Origin: Paracoccus rhizosphaerae
GTDB lineage: Bacteria > Pseudomonadota > Alphaproteobacteria > Rhodobacterales > Rhodobacteraceae
Assembly (NCBI RefSeq): GCF_026162645.1
Contig: NZ_JAOTBE010000010.1
Location: forward strand, 1 to 64,000
DNA length: 64,000 nt
Reading direction: 5' to 3'
The translations under genes were made by a program, and so were the position numbers. This document shows, piece after piece, positions 49,463-57,438 of this stretch (positions within the stretch are counted from its first letter, which is position 1; the number at the start of each line of letters is the position of its first letter). Under the pieces are notes generated by a model. It was not told the origin of the DNA. It did not search any database and was given only the letters and a program-made list of their open reading frames with translations.

Positions 49463-50491
49463 TTGAGACACCGCCTGCGGAGCATCATCCCCGATCGGCT
49501 GCGCCGCCGCAGCCAGCGGCAATATCTGATCGCGCGCGCCTTCAACCGGCGCGGCGCCTTGCGCGCGATCGCCGACCGGACAGCGCAGATCCGCACGCCC
49601 GACATCCTGGCCTTCGTGACCCTGCGCAACGAACGCGTGCGCCTGCCGCGTTTTCTGGACCATCACCGCAGGCTGGGCATCGACCACTTCCTGATCGTGG
49701 ACAACGACAGCGACGACGGCAGCGGCGACTATCTGGCGCAGCAGCCGGATGTCTCGTTGTGGTGGACGGGGGCCAGCTACAAGCGCTCGCGCTTCGGGAT
49801 GGACTGGATCAACCGCCTGCTGTGGAAATACGGCTGCGACCACTGGTGCCTGACCGTCGATCCCGACGAGTTCCTGATCTATCCCCATTGCGATACGCGG
49901 CCGCTGCCGGCGCTGACCGACTGGCTGGATGCGTCGGGGCGGCGCAGCTTTCCGGCGATGCTGCTGGACATGTATCCCCGCGGGAACATCGAGGATCAGC
50001 CCTATGCCGAAGGCGACGACCCATTCGCGATCGCAAGCTGGTTCGACCCGGCGAACTATACGATCCGCAAGAACGACTTCTTCGGCAACCTGTGGATCCA
50101 GGGCGGTCCCCGGACGCGCACCTTCTTTGCAAGTGACCCGTTGTCGGGGCCGGCGCTGAACAAGATCCCGCTGGTCAAGTGGGACCGGCGCTATGCTTAT
50201 GTCAGCTCGACCCACATGCTGCTGCCGCGCCACCTGAACCTCGTCTATGACGAGGACGGCGGCGAACGCGCGTCGGGCTGCCTGCTGCATGCCAAGTTCC
50301 TGTCCACCTTCGCCGACAAGTCGGCCGAGGAGCTGGACCGCCGGCAGCACTACGCCAACAGCAAGGAATATCAGGCCTATCACGCCGGCCTGCGCCGCGG
50401 CACGAACCTGTGGTGCAGCGAATCGCGTCAATACCGGGACTGGCGTCAGCTCGAGGATCTGGGCCTGATCTCTCGGGGACATTGGGCATGA
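49463..50491 (+). CDS. family 2 / GT92-like glycosyltransferase, second paralogue
   Basis: The 342-residue enzyme mirrors its upstream neighbour. It has ILAFVTLRNERVRLPRFLDH, then LIVDNDSDDGSGDYLAQQPD and HWCLTVDPDEFLIYP, and later NLWIQGGPRTRTF. The only in-frame start after the upstream stop appears to be TTG 49463, with GGCGG 5 bases upstream. The stop overlaps the next gene by 4 bp (ATGA). The two copies differ most in the middle (acceptor) part, which suggests that they add different linkages. Confidence 0.85.
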   Translation: MRHRLRSIIPDRLRRRSQRQYLIARAFNRRGALRAIADRTAQIRTPDILAFVTLRNERVRLPRFLDHHRRLGIDHFLIVDNDSDDGSGDYLAQQPDVSLWWTGASYKRSRFGMDWINRLLWKYGCDHWCLTVDPDEFLIYPHCDTRPLPALTDWLDASGRRSFPAMLLDMYPRGNIEDQPYAEGDDPFAIASWFDPANYTIRKNDFFGNLWIQGGPRTRTFFASDPLSGPALNKIPLVKWDRRYAYVSSTHMLLPRHLNLVYDEDGGERASGCLLHAKFLSTFADKSAEELDRRQHYANSKEYQAYHAGLRRGTNLWCSESRQYRDWRQLEDLGLISRGHWA

Positions 50492-52173
50492 TCGGCAGGG
50501 TGCGGCTTGGCGTGGTCATCCTCTGCCATGCGCAGCTGGACGTCGCCGCGCGCATGGCGCGGATCTGGGCCAACGGCGGCGCGCGCGTGGCCATCCATGT
50601 GGACGCCAAGGTGTCCGGGCACGGGATGATGGCGCTGGAGGCCGACCTGGCCGACCTGCCGGACATCGTCTATTCGCCCCGGCATGGCTGCGACTGGGGC
50701 CGCTTCAGCCTGGTGCGCGCCACGCAGGATGCGGCGCAGGCACTGCTGGACCGCTATCCCGAGGTGACGCATGTCTACCTGGCCTCTGGGGCCTGCCTGC
50801 CGCTGCGGCCGATCCGTGACCTGACGGCCTTCCTGGCGCAGGACCCGGACTGCGACCATATCGAAAGCGTCAACGCCCACGACGTCGGATGGACCGTCGG
50901 CGGCCTGAACGAGGAACGGTTCTCGCTCTATTTCCCGGTGGACTGGCGCAGGCGGCGCTGGCTGTTCGACCGGCTGGTCGACTGGCAGCGCAGGCTGGGC
51001 GTGCACCGCCAGCTGCCCAAGGGGCTGGTGCCGCATCTGGGGGCGCAATGGTGGTGCCTGACCGCGACGACCCTGCGCGCCATCCTGCAGGACCCGCGCC
51101 GGGACGAATTTGACCGCTTCTTCCGGTTCAGCTGGATCCCCGACGAAAGCTATTTCCAGACGCTCGTCCGCCGCCACGCGACCCGGATCGAGAGCCACTC
51201 GCTGACGCTGGCCAAGTTCGACCACGACGGCCGGCCCTATCAGCTTTACGACGACCATGCGATGATGCTGGAGGAATCGCGTTGCTTCGTCGCCCGCAAG
51301 GTCTGGCCCAAGGCTGAACGGCTGCTGAACACCTTTCCGGTGCCGCCCCGCGCCGAACCCGACCTTGGACCGCCGCAGCCCCAGCGGATCGAGCGGCTGA
51401 TCAACCGCACCGTGCGCCGCCGACTGCTGGGGCGTCCCGGCCTCTACATGCAGAGCCGCTTTCCGCGCAAGGATGCCGAGAACGGCAAGACCTCGGCGCC
51501 CTACGCGGTCTTCCAGGGCTTCTCGGACGTTTTCCCAGACTTCGAGACCTGGCTGGGCGGCATCGTCGACGCCGATGTCCACGGCCACCTGCTGGGACCC
51601 GAGGTGGTCGAGTTCGCGGGACGCCCGGAGGTCGGGCCTGGTGCCATCTCGACCAGCACGCTGGTGCGCGACCACGATCCGCAGGGCTTCCTGACGGCGC
51701 TGATCCGGATCACGCCGCGCATGCAGGTGTTCCAGTTCAGCCCGCGTGACAACCAGGCGCTGAACTGGTTCATGGCGACAGATCCGAACGCCCACATCCA
51801 CGTCATCACGGGCGCCTGGATGCTGCCGCTGCTGGATTGCGACATGCCCTTCGACGACATCCGCCGCGTCACCGCCCTTCTCCAACGGGCCGAGCTTCAG
51901 CATCTCGAGGTTCTGAACTCGGTCTGGGTCAAGGCGCGGGTGCAGGTCCACGAACTGACCGACTTCCTGGCGCGGCCCCAGGGATTGCTGCTGCAGGCGC
52001 TTCAGGGCCTGCCCGTGCAGGGGCACCACGATGCGCTGCCGCGCATGCGCAACCTGGACGGTCTGACCGACCTTCTGCGCCGTTTGCGCAATTCCGGCCT
52101 GCGCCCGCGCCTGTCCGAGGATGGGCTGCCGCTTCCCGAAATCACCCTCTCCGAAAGGACCGCCGCCGAATGA
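50488..52173 (+). CDS. GT14 glycosyltransferase fused to DUF5927
   Basis: The 561-residue protein starts with a GT14 core-2/I-branching-type domain. VVILCHAQLDVAARMARIW, VAIHVDAKVSGH and VTHVYLASGACLPLRP are typical, and GAQWWCLTATTLRAIL lies near residue 190. It resembles beta-1,6-GlcNAc or xylosyltransferases. From about residue 290 a second region, DVFPDFETWLGGIVDADVHG onward, corresponds to the C-terminal DUF5927 found fused to GT14 in Rhodobacteraceae, with no known function. The stop overlaps the sulfotransferase gene by 4 bp, so the two are translationally coupled. Confidence 0.8.
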   Translation: MIGRVRLGVVILCHAQLDVAARMARIWANGGARVAIHVDAKVSGHGMMALEADLADLPDIVYSPRHGCDWGRFSLVRATQDAAQALLDRYPEVTHVYLASGACLPLRPIRDLTAFLAQDPDCDHIESVNAHDVGWTVGGLNEERFSLYFPVDWRRRRWLFDRLVDWQRRLGVHRQLPKGLVPHLGAQWWCLTATTLRAILQDPRRDEFDRFFRFSWIPDESYFQTLVRRHATRIESHSLTLAKFDHDGRPYQLYDDHAMMLEESRCFVARKVWPKAERLLNTFPVPPRAEPDLGPPQPQRIERLINRTVRRRLLGRPGLYMQSRFPRKDAENGKTSAPYAVFQGFSDVFPDFETWLGGIVDADVHGHLLGPEVVEFAGRPEVGPGAISTSTLVRDHDPQGFLTALIRITPRMQVFQFSPRDNQALNWFMATDPNAHIHVITGAWMLPLLDCDMPFDDIRRVTALLQRAELQHLEVLNSVWVKARVQVHELTDFLARPQGLLLQALQGLPVQGHHDALPRMRNLDGLTDLLRRLRNSGLRPRLSEDGLPLPEITLSERTAAE

Positions 52174-53555
52174 CCGAACCGTTCCGCCGCTTCGTGATCT
52201 TCGCCGAGATGCGCACCGGATCGAACCTGCTCGAGGCGACGCTGAACGCATTGAAGGGCATCACCTGCTTCGGCGAGGCGTTCAACCCCTACATGATGGG
52301 CTGGCCCGACAAGGACGAGCTGCAGGGCATCACCCGCACTGAGCGTGAGGCCGACCCGACGCGCCTGCTGGGAAAGCTGTTTGACAAGCCGGACCACCTT
52401 CCCGGGTTCCGCTATTTCCATGATCACGATCCACGCGTGCTGGACGCCATCCTGAACGATCGTGGATGTGCCAAGATCGTCCTGACGCGCAATCCGCTGG
52501 ACAGCTATGTCTCAACGTGCCTCGCGCGTCAGACGAACCAGTGGAAGCTGAACGAGACCGAAACGCCGATCCCCGCCGCCATCACCTATGACGGCCCCGA
52601 GTTCAGGGACATGCTGGCCACGGTTGGACGGTTCCAGCAGCAGGTGATGCACCGGTTGCAGGTCACCGGGCAGTCGGCCTTCTGGCTTGGATACGAGGAT
52701 CTGCGTGACGCTGACGTGATGACGGGACTTGTCCACTGGCTGGGCCGCACTGACATCGCCCGCGTCGAACCGGCGACCGACCAGGTGCCGCAGAACCCGC
52801 GCGAACTGGCCCAGAAGGTCGCCAACTTCGACCAGATGCAGCAGGACCTGCACCGCCTGGACCCATTCATGCTGCACCGCATCCCGAATTTCGAGCCGCG
52901 CCGCGGCCCGTCGGTGCCCAGCTTCCGCGCGGTCGAGGCGGGGCGCGGGCTGCTGCACATGCCCATCCCCGGCGGTCCCGACCTGGCAAGCTGGATGGCC
53001 GGCCTGGGCGAAACGCGGGGCGATTTCACGCAGACCACCCTTCGCCAGTGGAAGCGCCAGCACCCCGGCCATCGCAGCTTTGCGGTGCTGCGCCACCCGC
53101 TGCATCGCGCCTGGACCGCGTTCCGCCACCTGCTGCAGCGCGCACGGCCCGAACTGCGCCAGTTGCTGCGCGACGTCCATCGCGTAGCCCTGCCCGCCGA
53201 CCCGGCCCTGGCCGACCTGCCGCAGTCGCGCCAGCTGGAGCTGTTTGCCCAGTTCCTGGCCTTCCTGCGCCGCAACCTGAACGGACAGACGACGTTGCCA
53301 ACGCCCGCCGGATGGGCCAGCCAGTCCGAGGTGGTCGCGGGGTTCGCTCGCTTCTCGACGCCTGACATGCTGATCCGCGAGGATCGGCTGGCCGCCGACA
53401 TGACGGCGCTGGCCGGTGCGGCGGGAATCGCCAATGCAGGCCAACCGCCGTCGCAGGACATCCCGTCGTTTCTGCTGGAAAAGCCGCTGGTCGAGGCTGC
53501 GCGGGCCGCCTATCTGCGCGATTACGTGGCCTTCGGCTTTGCTGATCCGGCCTGA
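52170..53555 (+). CDS. two-part sulfotransferase
   Basis: The N-terminal half is a NodH-like PAPS sulfotransferase. FAEMRTGSNLLEATLN (residues 11-26) is the 5'-phosphosulfate loop and IVLTRNPLDSYVS (103-115) the 3'-phosphate element. A second half begins near residue 250 and contains FAVLRHPLHRAWTAF (304-318), which looks like another 3'-phosphate motif but lacks a clear 5' loop. The total of 461 residues is about twice the usual domain. It probably sulfates the glycan made by the neighbouring transferases. It is the last gene of the series and is followed by a strong bidirectional terminator. Confidence 0.78.
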   Translation: MTEPFRRFVIFAEMRTGSNLLEATLNALKGITCFGEAFNPYMMGWPDKDELQGITRTEREADPTRLLGKLFDKPDHLPGFRYFHDHDPRVLDAILNDRGCAKIVLTRNPLDSYVSTCLARQTNQWKLNETETPIPAAITYDGPEFRDMLATVGRFQQQVMHRLQVTGQSAFWLGYEDLRDADVMTGLVHWLGRTDIARVEPATDQVPQNPRELAQKVANFDQMQQDLHRLDPFMLHRIPNFEPRRGPSVPSFRAVEAGRGLLHMPIPGGPDLASWMAGLGETRGDFTQTTLRQWKRQHPGHRSFAVLRHPLHRAWTAFRHLLQRARPELRQLLRDVHRVALPADPALADLPQSRQLELFAQFLAFLRRNLNGQTTLPTPAGWASQSEVVAGFARFSTPDMLIREDRLAADMTALAGAAGIANAGQPPSQDIPSFLLEKPLVEAARAAYLRDYVAFGFADPA

Positions 53556-53557
53556 GC

Positions 53558-53581
53558 GGGCCGCGCCCGAAGGCGCGGCCC
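53558..53581. terminator. bidirectional stem-loop between sulfotransferase and phosphomannomutase
   Basis: GGGCCGCGCC and GGCGCGGCCC form a perfect 10-bp stem. On the minus strand the loop is UUCG closed by C-G, an unusually stable tetraloop. It sits 3 bp after one stop and 7 bp after the other, so it can serve both convergent genes. Confidence 0.7.
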
Positions 53582-53587
53582 AAGGCA

Positions 53588-54976
53588 TCAGCCCTTCAAG
53601 ATGGCCGCCAGTTCGGCCTTCTTCTCGGCCACCAGGGCCGCGTCGCCGTCGGATTCGACGTTCAGGCGCACGACCGGCTCGGTGTTCGACTTGCGCAGGT
53701 TGAAGCGCCACTTGCCGAAGTTCAGCGACACGCCATCCAGATCGTCACGGCTTTCGGCCTTGTCCTCGTAGGTCTCGATCAGCCGGGCGATGGCCGCATC
53801 GGGATCGTCGATCGTATAGTTCGTCTCGCCCGACGAGGGATAGAGCCGCATCCGCTCCTCCAACAGCTCGGCCAGCGTCTGGCCCTTGCGCGAGAGCAGC
53901 TCGATCATCAAGAGCCAGGGGATCATTCCACTGTCGCAGAAATAGAAGTCGCGGAAATAGTGGTGCGCCGACATCTCCCCGCCATAGATCGCGCCCACGT
54001 CGCGCATCTTGCGCTTGATGAAGGCATGGCCGGTCTTGCTGACTACGGCCTCGCCGCCGGCCTCCTCGATCATGGCGCGGGTGTTCATGATGACGCGGGG
54101 ATCATGCACGATCTTCTCGCCCGGGGACTTTTCCAGAAATGCCGCGCCCAGAAGGCCGACGATGTATTCGCCGGGAATGAAGCGGCCGTTTTCGTCGAAG
54201 AAGAAGCAGCGGTCGAAATCGCCATCCCATGCCACGCCCAGATCGGCCTTTTCGGCGATCATGCGCTCGACCGTGGGGGGCTGGTTCTCGTCCAGCAGCG
54301 GGTTCGGAATGCCGTTCGGGAAGCTGCTGTCGACGTCGTGGTGCATGCGCACGAAGGTCAGCGGCGCACCGCGGCGTTCCAGTTCGGCCGCGATGGCGTC
54401 GAAGGTCGGGCCGGCGGTGCCGTTGCCGGCGTTGACCACGATCTTCATCGCACGCAGGGCCTTTACGTCCACGAAGTCGGCCATCCGCGAGGCATATTCC
54501 GCACGGGCGTGGCTGAAGTCGGTGACGCTGCCCTTGGCCGCTGGCGCAAATTCGCCGCTGGTCGCAAGTTCCACGATGGGCGGCAGTTCGGTCGCCGGAT
54601 CCAGCGGTGCCGATCCGCGACCCACGATCTTCATGCCGTTGTAGTTGATCGGGTTGTGCGACGCCGTGACCTCGATCCCGCCGTCGGTGTCCTGGTTCCC
54701 GGTGTGGAAATACACCTCCTCGGTGCCGGCCAGGCCCAGGTCCAGCACGTCGGCGCCGCCGTCGGTCAGCCCCTCGATCAACGCCTTGGCCAGCTCGGGC
54801 GAAGATTCGCGGCTGTCGCGGCCCACGACGACGCGCTTGGCCGCACGGGCCTGGGCAAAGGCGCGGCCGATGCGATAGGCGACGTCGGGGTCCAGGTTCT
54901 TGCCCAGTTCGCCCCTCACATCATAGGCCTTGAAGCAGGTGATGTCGCGCCTGCCAAGCTGATCCTGTCCGGTCAT
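53588..54976 (-). CDS. manB: phosphomannomutase/phosphoglucomutase
   Basis: The 462-residue enzyme interconverts hexose 6- and 1-phosphates, feeding GDP-mannose or UDP-glucose synthesis. It has the phosphoserine loop GIEVTASHNPINYNGMKIVG, the metal loop VAWDGDFDRCFFFDENGRF and the sugar-binding GGEMSAHHYFRDF. The C-terminal phosphate site is in FNLRKSNTEPVVRLNVES. ATG 54976 is chosen because GGAGAGAACCG precedes it; a frame from 55120 has an unlikely 48-residue leader. It converges on the sulfotransferase cluster and probably supplies the same polysaccharide. Confidence 0.95.
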   Translation of the reverse strand: MTGQDQLGRRDITCFKAYDVRGELGKNLDPDVAYRIGRAFAQARAAKRVVVGRDSRESSPELAKALIEGLTDGGADVLDLGLAGTEEVYFHTGNQDTDGGIEVTASHNPINYNGMKIVGRGSAPLDPATELPPIVELATSGEFAPAAKGSVTDFSHARAEYASRMADFVDVKALRAMKIVVNAGNGTAGPTFDAIAAELERRGAPLTFVRMHHDVDSSFPNGIPNPLLDENQPPTVERMIAEKADLGVAWDGDFDRCFFFDENGRFIPGEYIVGLLGAAFLEKSPGEKIVHDPRVIMNTRAMIEEAGGEAVVSKTGHAFIKRKMRDVGAIYGGEMSAHHYFRDFYFCDSGMIPWLLMIELLSRKGQTLAELLEERMRLYPSSGETNYTIDDPDAAIARLIETYEDKAESRDDLDGVSLNFGKWRFNLRKSNTEPVVRLNVESDGDAALVAEKKAELAAILKG

Positions 54977-55109
54977 TCGGTTCTCTCCGATACTGATATG
55001 TCCAAGCGCTAACAGGTTCGGCCCCGGATTCAAGCGCGTGCAACCTTGGGCGTAGGTGACGCGGGACCCAAATCGCGCTATCCGTCGCGCGAACCGCAAG
55101 GAGATACCG

Positions 55110-55511
55110 ATGGACACCAAGGCCTTGATCGCCGCTTACTACGAAGCCTTCAACGCCGGCGATACCGCGCGGATGCTGGAATTCCTGCACCCCGAGGTCG
55201 AGCATCACGTGAACGAAGGCAAGGTCCGCAAGGGACGAGACCTGTTTGCCCAGTTCAACAGGCACATGACCGAAAGCTACAAGGAAGAACTGACGGACAT
55301 CGTCGTCTTCGCCAACGACGCCGGCGACCGCGCGGCTGCCGAGTTCGTCGTGAACGGCACCTATCTGAAGACCGACGAGGGCCTGCCAGAGGCCCGGGGC
55401 CAGACATACATCCTGCCGGCGGGGGCCTTCTTCACCATCCGCGACGGGCTAATCGCCCGCGTCACGACCTACTACAACCTCGCGGACTGGACCGCGCAGG
55501 TCAGCGCATGA
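55110..55511 (+). CDS. NTF2/SnoaL-like protein (ketosteroid-isomerase related)
   Basis: The 133-residue protein has the cone-shaped SnoaL/NTF2 pattern: an N-terminal helix (IAAYYEAFNAGDTARMLEFL) followed by HPEVEHHVNEGKVRKG and later RDGLIARVTTYYNLADW. Such folds bind small ligands, often as dimers, and may be isomerases or cyclases. AAGGAGATACCG lies just before ATG 55110. It overlaps the GNAT gene by 4 bp, and that gene overlaps the nitrilase-like gene, so the three are co-translated and probably act on one metabolite. Confidence 0.8.
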   Translation: MDTKALIAAYYEAFNAGDTARMLEFLHPEVEHHVNEGKVRKGRDLFAQFNRHMTESYKEELTDIVVFANDAGDRAAAEFVVNGTYLKTDEGLPEARGQTYILPAGAFFTIRDGLIARVTTYYNLADWTAQVSA

Positions 55512-56092
55512 GCGTCACGACCCGCGTCCTGATCGGAGACGATCTAGCGGCGGCGCTGGACGATGTTGCGCGCCTGCGCATCACGGTCTTCCGGGATTGG
55601 CCCTATCTCTACGACGGCGACCGCGACTATGAGCGCGACTACCTTCGCGCCTATCAGTCGCCTGGTGCGGTCGTCGTCGTGGCCGAGGATGCGGAGCGGA
55701 TCGTCGGCGCCTCGACCGGGGCGCCGATGGCGGACCACGCGGCCGACTTTGGCGCCGCCTTCGCCGGCCGGCCCGAGCCGCTGTCCGACATCTTCTACTG
55801 CGCCGAATCGGTGCTGCTGCCCGAATACCGGGGCCACGGGCTGGGCCACGCCTTCTTCGATGCCCGAGAAGCCCATGCCCGCAGTCTTGGCGCCCGCTAT
55901 GCAGCCTTCTGCAGCGTGGTCCGCCCTGCTGACCATCCGGCGCGGCCTGCCGATTACCGCCCGCTGGATGGGTTCTGGCGCAAGCGCGGGTACGCGCCGC
56001 TGCCGGGCGTCGTCGCGCATTACTCGTGGCGTGACTTGGGCGCCGACGCCGAAACCGACAAGCCCCTGCAGTTCTGGATGAGGTCGCTGTGA
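55508..56092 (+). CDS. GNAT family N-acetyltransferase
   Basis: The 194-residue protein has the acetyl-CoA-binding stretch ESVLLPEYRGHGLGHAFFDA, corresponding to GNAT motif A (R/Q-x-x-G-x-G/A). The N-terminus RLRITVFRDWPYLYDGDRDY is shared by a subgroup found in similar three-gene sets. The small-molecule substrate is unknown. It overlaps both neighbours by 4 bp (ATGA and GTGA), the middle of a tight trio. Confidence 0.85.
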   Translation: MSVTTRVLIGDDLAAALDDVARLRITVFRDWPYLYDGDRDYERDYLRAYQSPGAVVVVAEDAERIVGASTGAPMADHAADFGAAFAGRPEPLSDIFYCAESVLLPEYRGHGLGHAFFDAREAHARSLGARYAAFCSVVRPADHPARPADYRPLDGFWRKRGYAPLPGVVAHYSWRDLGADAETDKPLQFWMRSL

Positions 56093-56937
56093 AGATCGCC
56101 TCTGCTGCCTATCCGATCGACTGGTTCGACGATTTCGACGCCTATCGGGCCAAGCTGACCCACTGGGTGGAAACGGCACAGGCCGATCTGCTGGTCTTCC
56201 CCGAATATGCGTCGATGGAGCTGGCGTCGCTTGGCGGTCGCGATGTCGCCGGCGACCTGGAAGCGAGCCTGCACGAGGTCGCCCGCCACGCCCCGGCGGT
56301 CGAGGCGCTGCACCAGCAGCTGGCCGCGCGGCACGGGTGCCACATCCTCGCCGCATCGGGACCCGCTTTCGAAGGGCCGCGTCCGGTGAACCGCGCGGTT
56401 CTTTATGGCCCCGACGGTCGTATCGGGCATCAGGACAAGCAGATCATGACCCGGTTCGAGCGCGAGGAGTGGGACGTCGTCGGCAAGCCCGGATTGCGGG
56501 TCTTCGACACCGCGATGGGGCGCATCGGCATTCTGATCTGTTATGACAGCGAATTCCCGCTGCTGGGCCGCGCCTTGGCCGAGGCCGGGGCCGAACTGCT
56601 GCTGGTGCCCAGCTGCACCGACACGGTCGCGGGATTCCACCGCGTGCGGATCGGGGCGATGGCCCGCGCGCTGGAAAGCCAGTGCGTCGTCGTGCAGGCG
56701 CCCACGGTCGGAAACTGCGACTGGATGCCGGCATTGGACGAAAACCGAGGACGCGCCTCGATCTACGGCCCCCCGGACGGGTTCTGGCCCGAAACCGGCA
56801 TCATCGCCGAGGGCGGAATGGACGCGCCCGGTTGGGTCCGGGCCGAGATCGACCTCGCCCGCGTCCGCGACAGCCGCCGCGCCGGGGCGGTGCTGCCCTT
56901 CGCACACTGGCCCGAGCAGAAGCTCTGCCTTTCCTGA
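56089..56937 (+). CDS. carbon-nitrogen hydrolase (nitrilase superfamily)
   Basis: The 282-residue enzyme shows the nitrilase-type catalytic Glu-Lys-Cys set: LLVFPEYASMELASL, IGHQDKQIMTRFEREEWDV and IGILICYDSEFPLLGRAL. It should hydrolyse an amide or N-carbamoyl bond of a small molecule. It starts at GTG 56089, overlapping the GNAT stop. The trio may acetylate and then deamidate a nitrogen metabolite, but the order and substrate are inference. A CtrA-like box and arfB follow. Confidence 0.88.
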   Translation: MKIASAAYPIDWFDDFDAYRAKLTHWVETAQADLLVFPEYASMELASLGGRDVAGDLEASLHEVARHAPAVEALHQQLAARHGCHILAASGPAFEGPRPVNRAVLYGPDGRIGHQDKQIMTRFEREEWDVVGKPGLRVFDTAMGRIGILICYDSEFPLLGRALAEAGAELLLVPSCTDTVAGFHRVRIGAMARALESQCVVVQAPTVGNCDWMPALDENRGRASIYGPPDGFWPETGIIAEGGMDAPGWVRAEIDLARVRDSRRAGAVLPFAHWPEQKLCLS

Positions 56938-56953
56938 GGCCAGCCGGCGCTTA

Positions 56954-56970
56954 TTAAGGCTAAATTAACC
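56954..56970. promoter_or_regulatory. CtrA-like binding site upstream of arfB
   Basis: TTAA-N7-TTAACC matches the alphaproteobacterial CtrA consensus TTAA-N7-TTAAC. A second TTAACCGGT lies at 56981-56989, repeating the last half. The pair is 27-62 bp before the arfB start, within normal promoter distance. Confidence 0.45.
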
Positions 56971-57015
56971 GGTTTGCACTTTAACCGGTCACGAACCTCG
57001 CCCTATCCTCTGGAT

Positions 57016-57438
57016 ATGTTGCACGTGACCGAAGCCATCGTCATCCAGGAATGGGAGCTTTCCGAACAGTTCACCCGGTCGCAGGGGCCGGGCGGGCAGA
57101 ATGTCAACAAGGTCGAGACTGCGGTCGAACTGCGGTTCGAGGCCGCGCGGTCACCGAACCTGCCCGACCCCGTCAAGCGCCGCCTGCAGCGCCTGGCCGG
57201 ACGGCGCTGGACCCTGGACGGGGCCATCGTGCTTCTGGTCCAAGACACGCGCAGCCAGGCCCGCAACCGCGACCTGGCACGAGAGCGATTGGTGGAACTC
57301 ATCCGCCGCGCATTGGTTGCACCCAAGAGGAGGATCGCGACACGGCCCACCCTCGGCAGCCAGAAACGGCGGCTGAAGGCCAAGGCTGTGCGTGGCGAAG
57401 TGAAGACGCTTCGGGGCAGGGTGGACGACAACGAATGA
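57016..57438 (+). CDS. arfB: alternative ribosome-rescue peptidyl-tRNA hydrolase ArfB
   Basis: ArfB releases peptides from ribosomes stalled without a stop codon. The 140-residue protein has the catalytic GGQ in TRSQGPGGQNVNKVETAVEL and a basic C-terminal tail (KRRLKAKAVRGEVKTLRGR) that threads the empty mRNA channel. MLHVTEAIVI at 57016 is the normal start; the ATG at 56974 is earlier but would cross the CtrA-like region. It overlaps the Nudix gene by 4 bp. Confidence 0.92.
   Translation: MLHVTEAIVIQEWELSEQFTRSQGPGGQNVNKVETAVELRFEAARSPNLPDPVKRRLQRLAGRRWTLDGAIVLLVQDTRSQARNRDLARERLVELIRRALVAPKRRIATRPTLGSQKRRLKAKAVRGEVKTLRGRVDDNE

Noticed and set aside
50446..52251. Long minus-strand frame opposite the GT14 gene
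   Set aside because: No motif and no ribosome site; the plus-strand gene is coupled to its neighbours by 4-bp overlaps.
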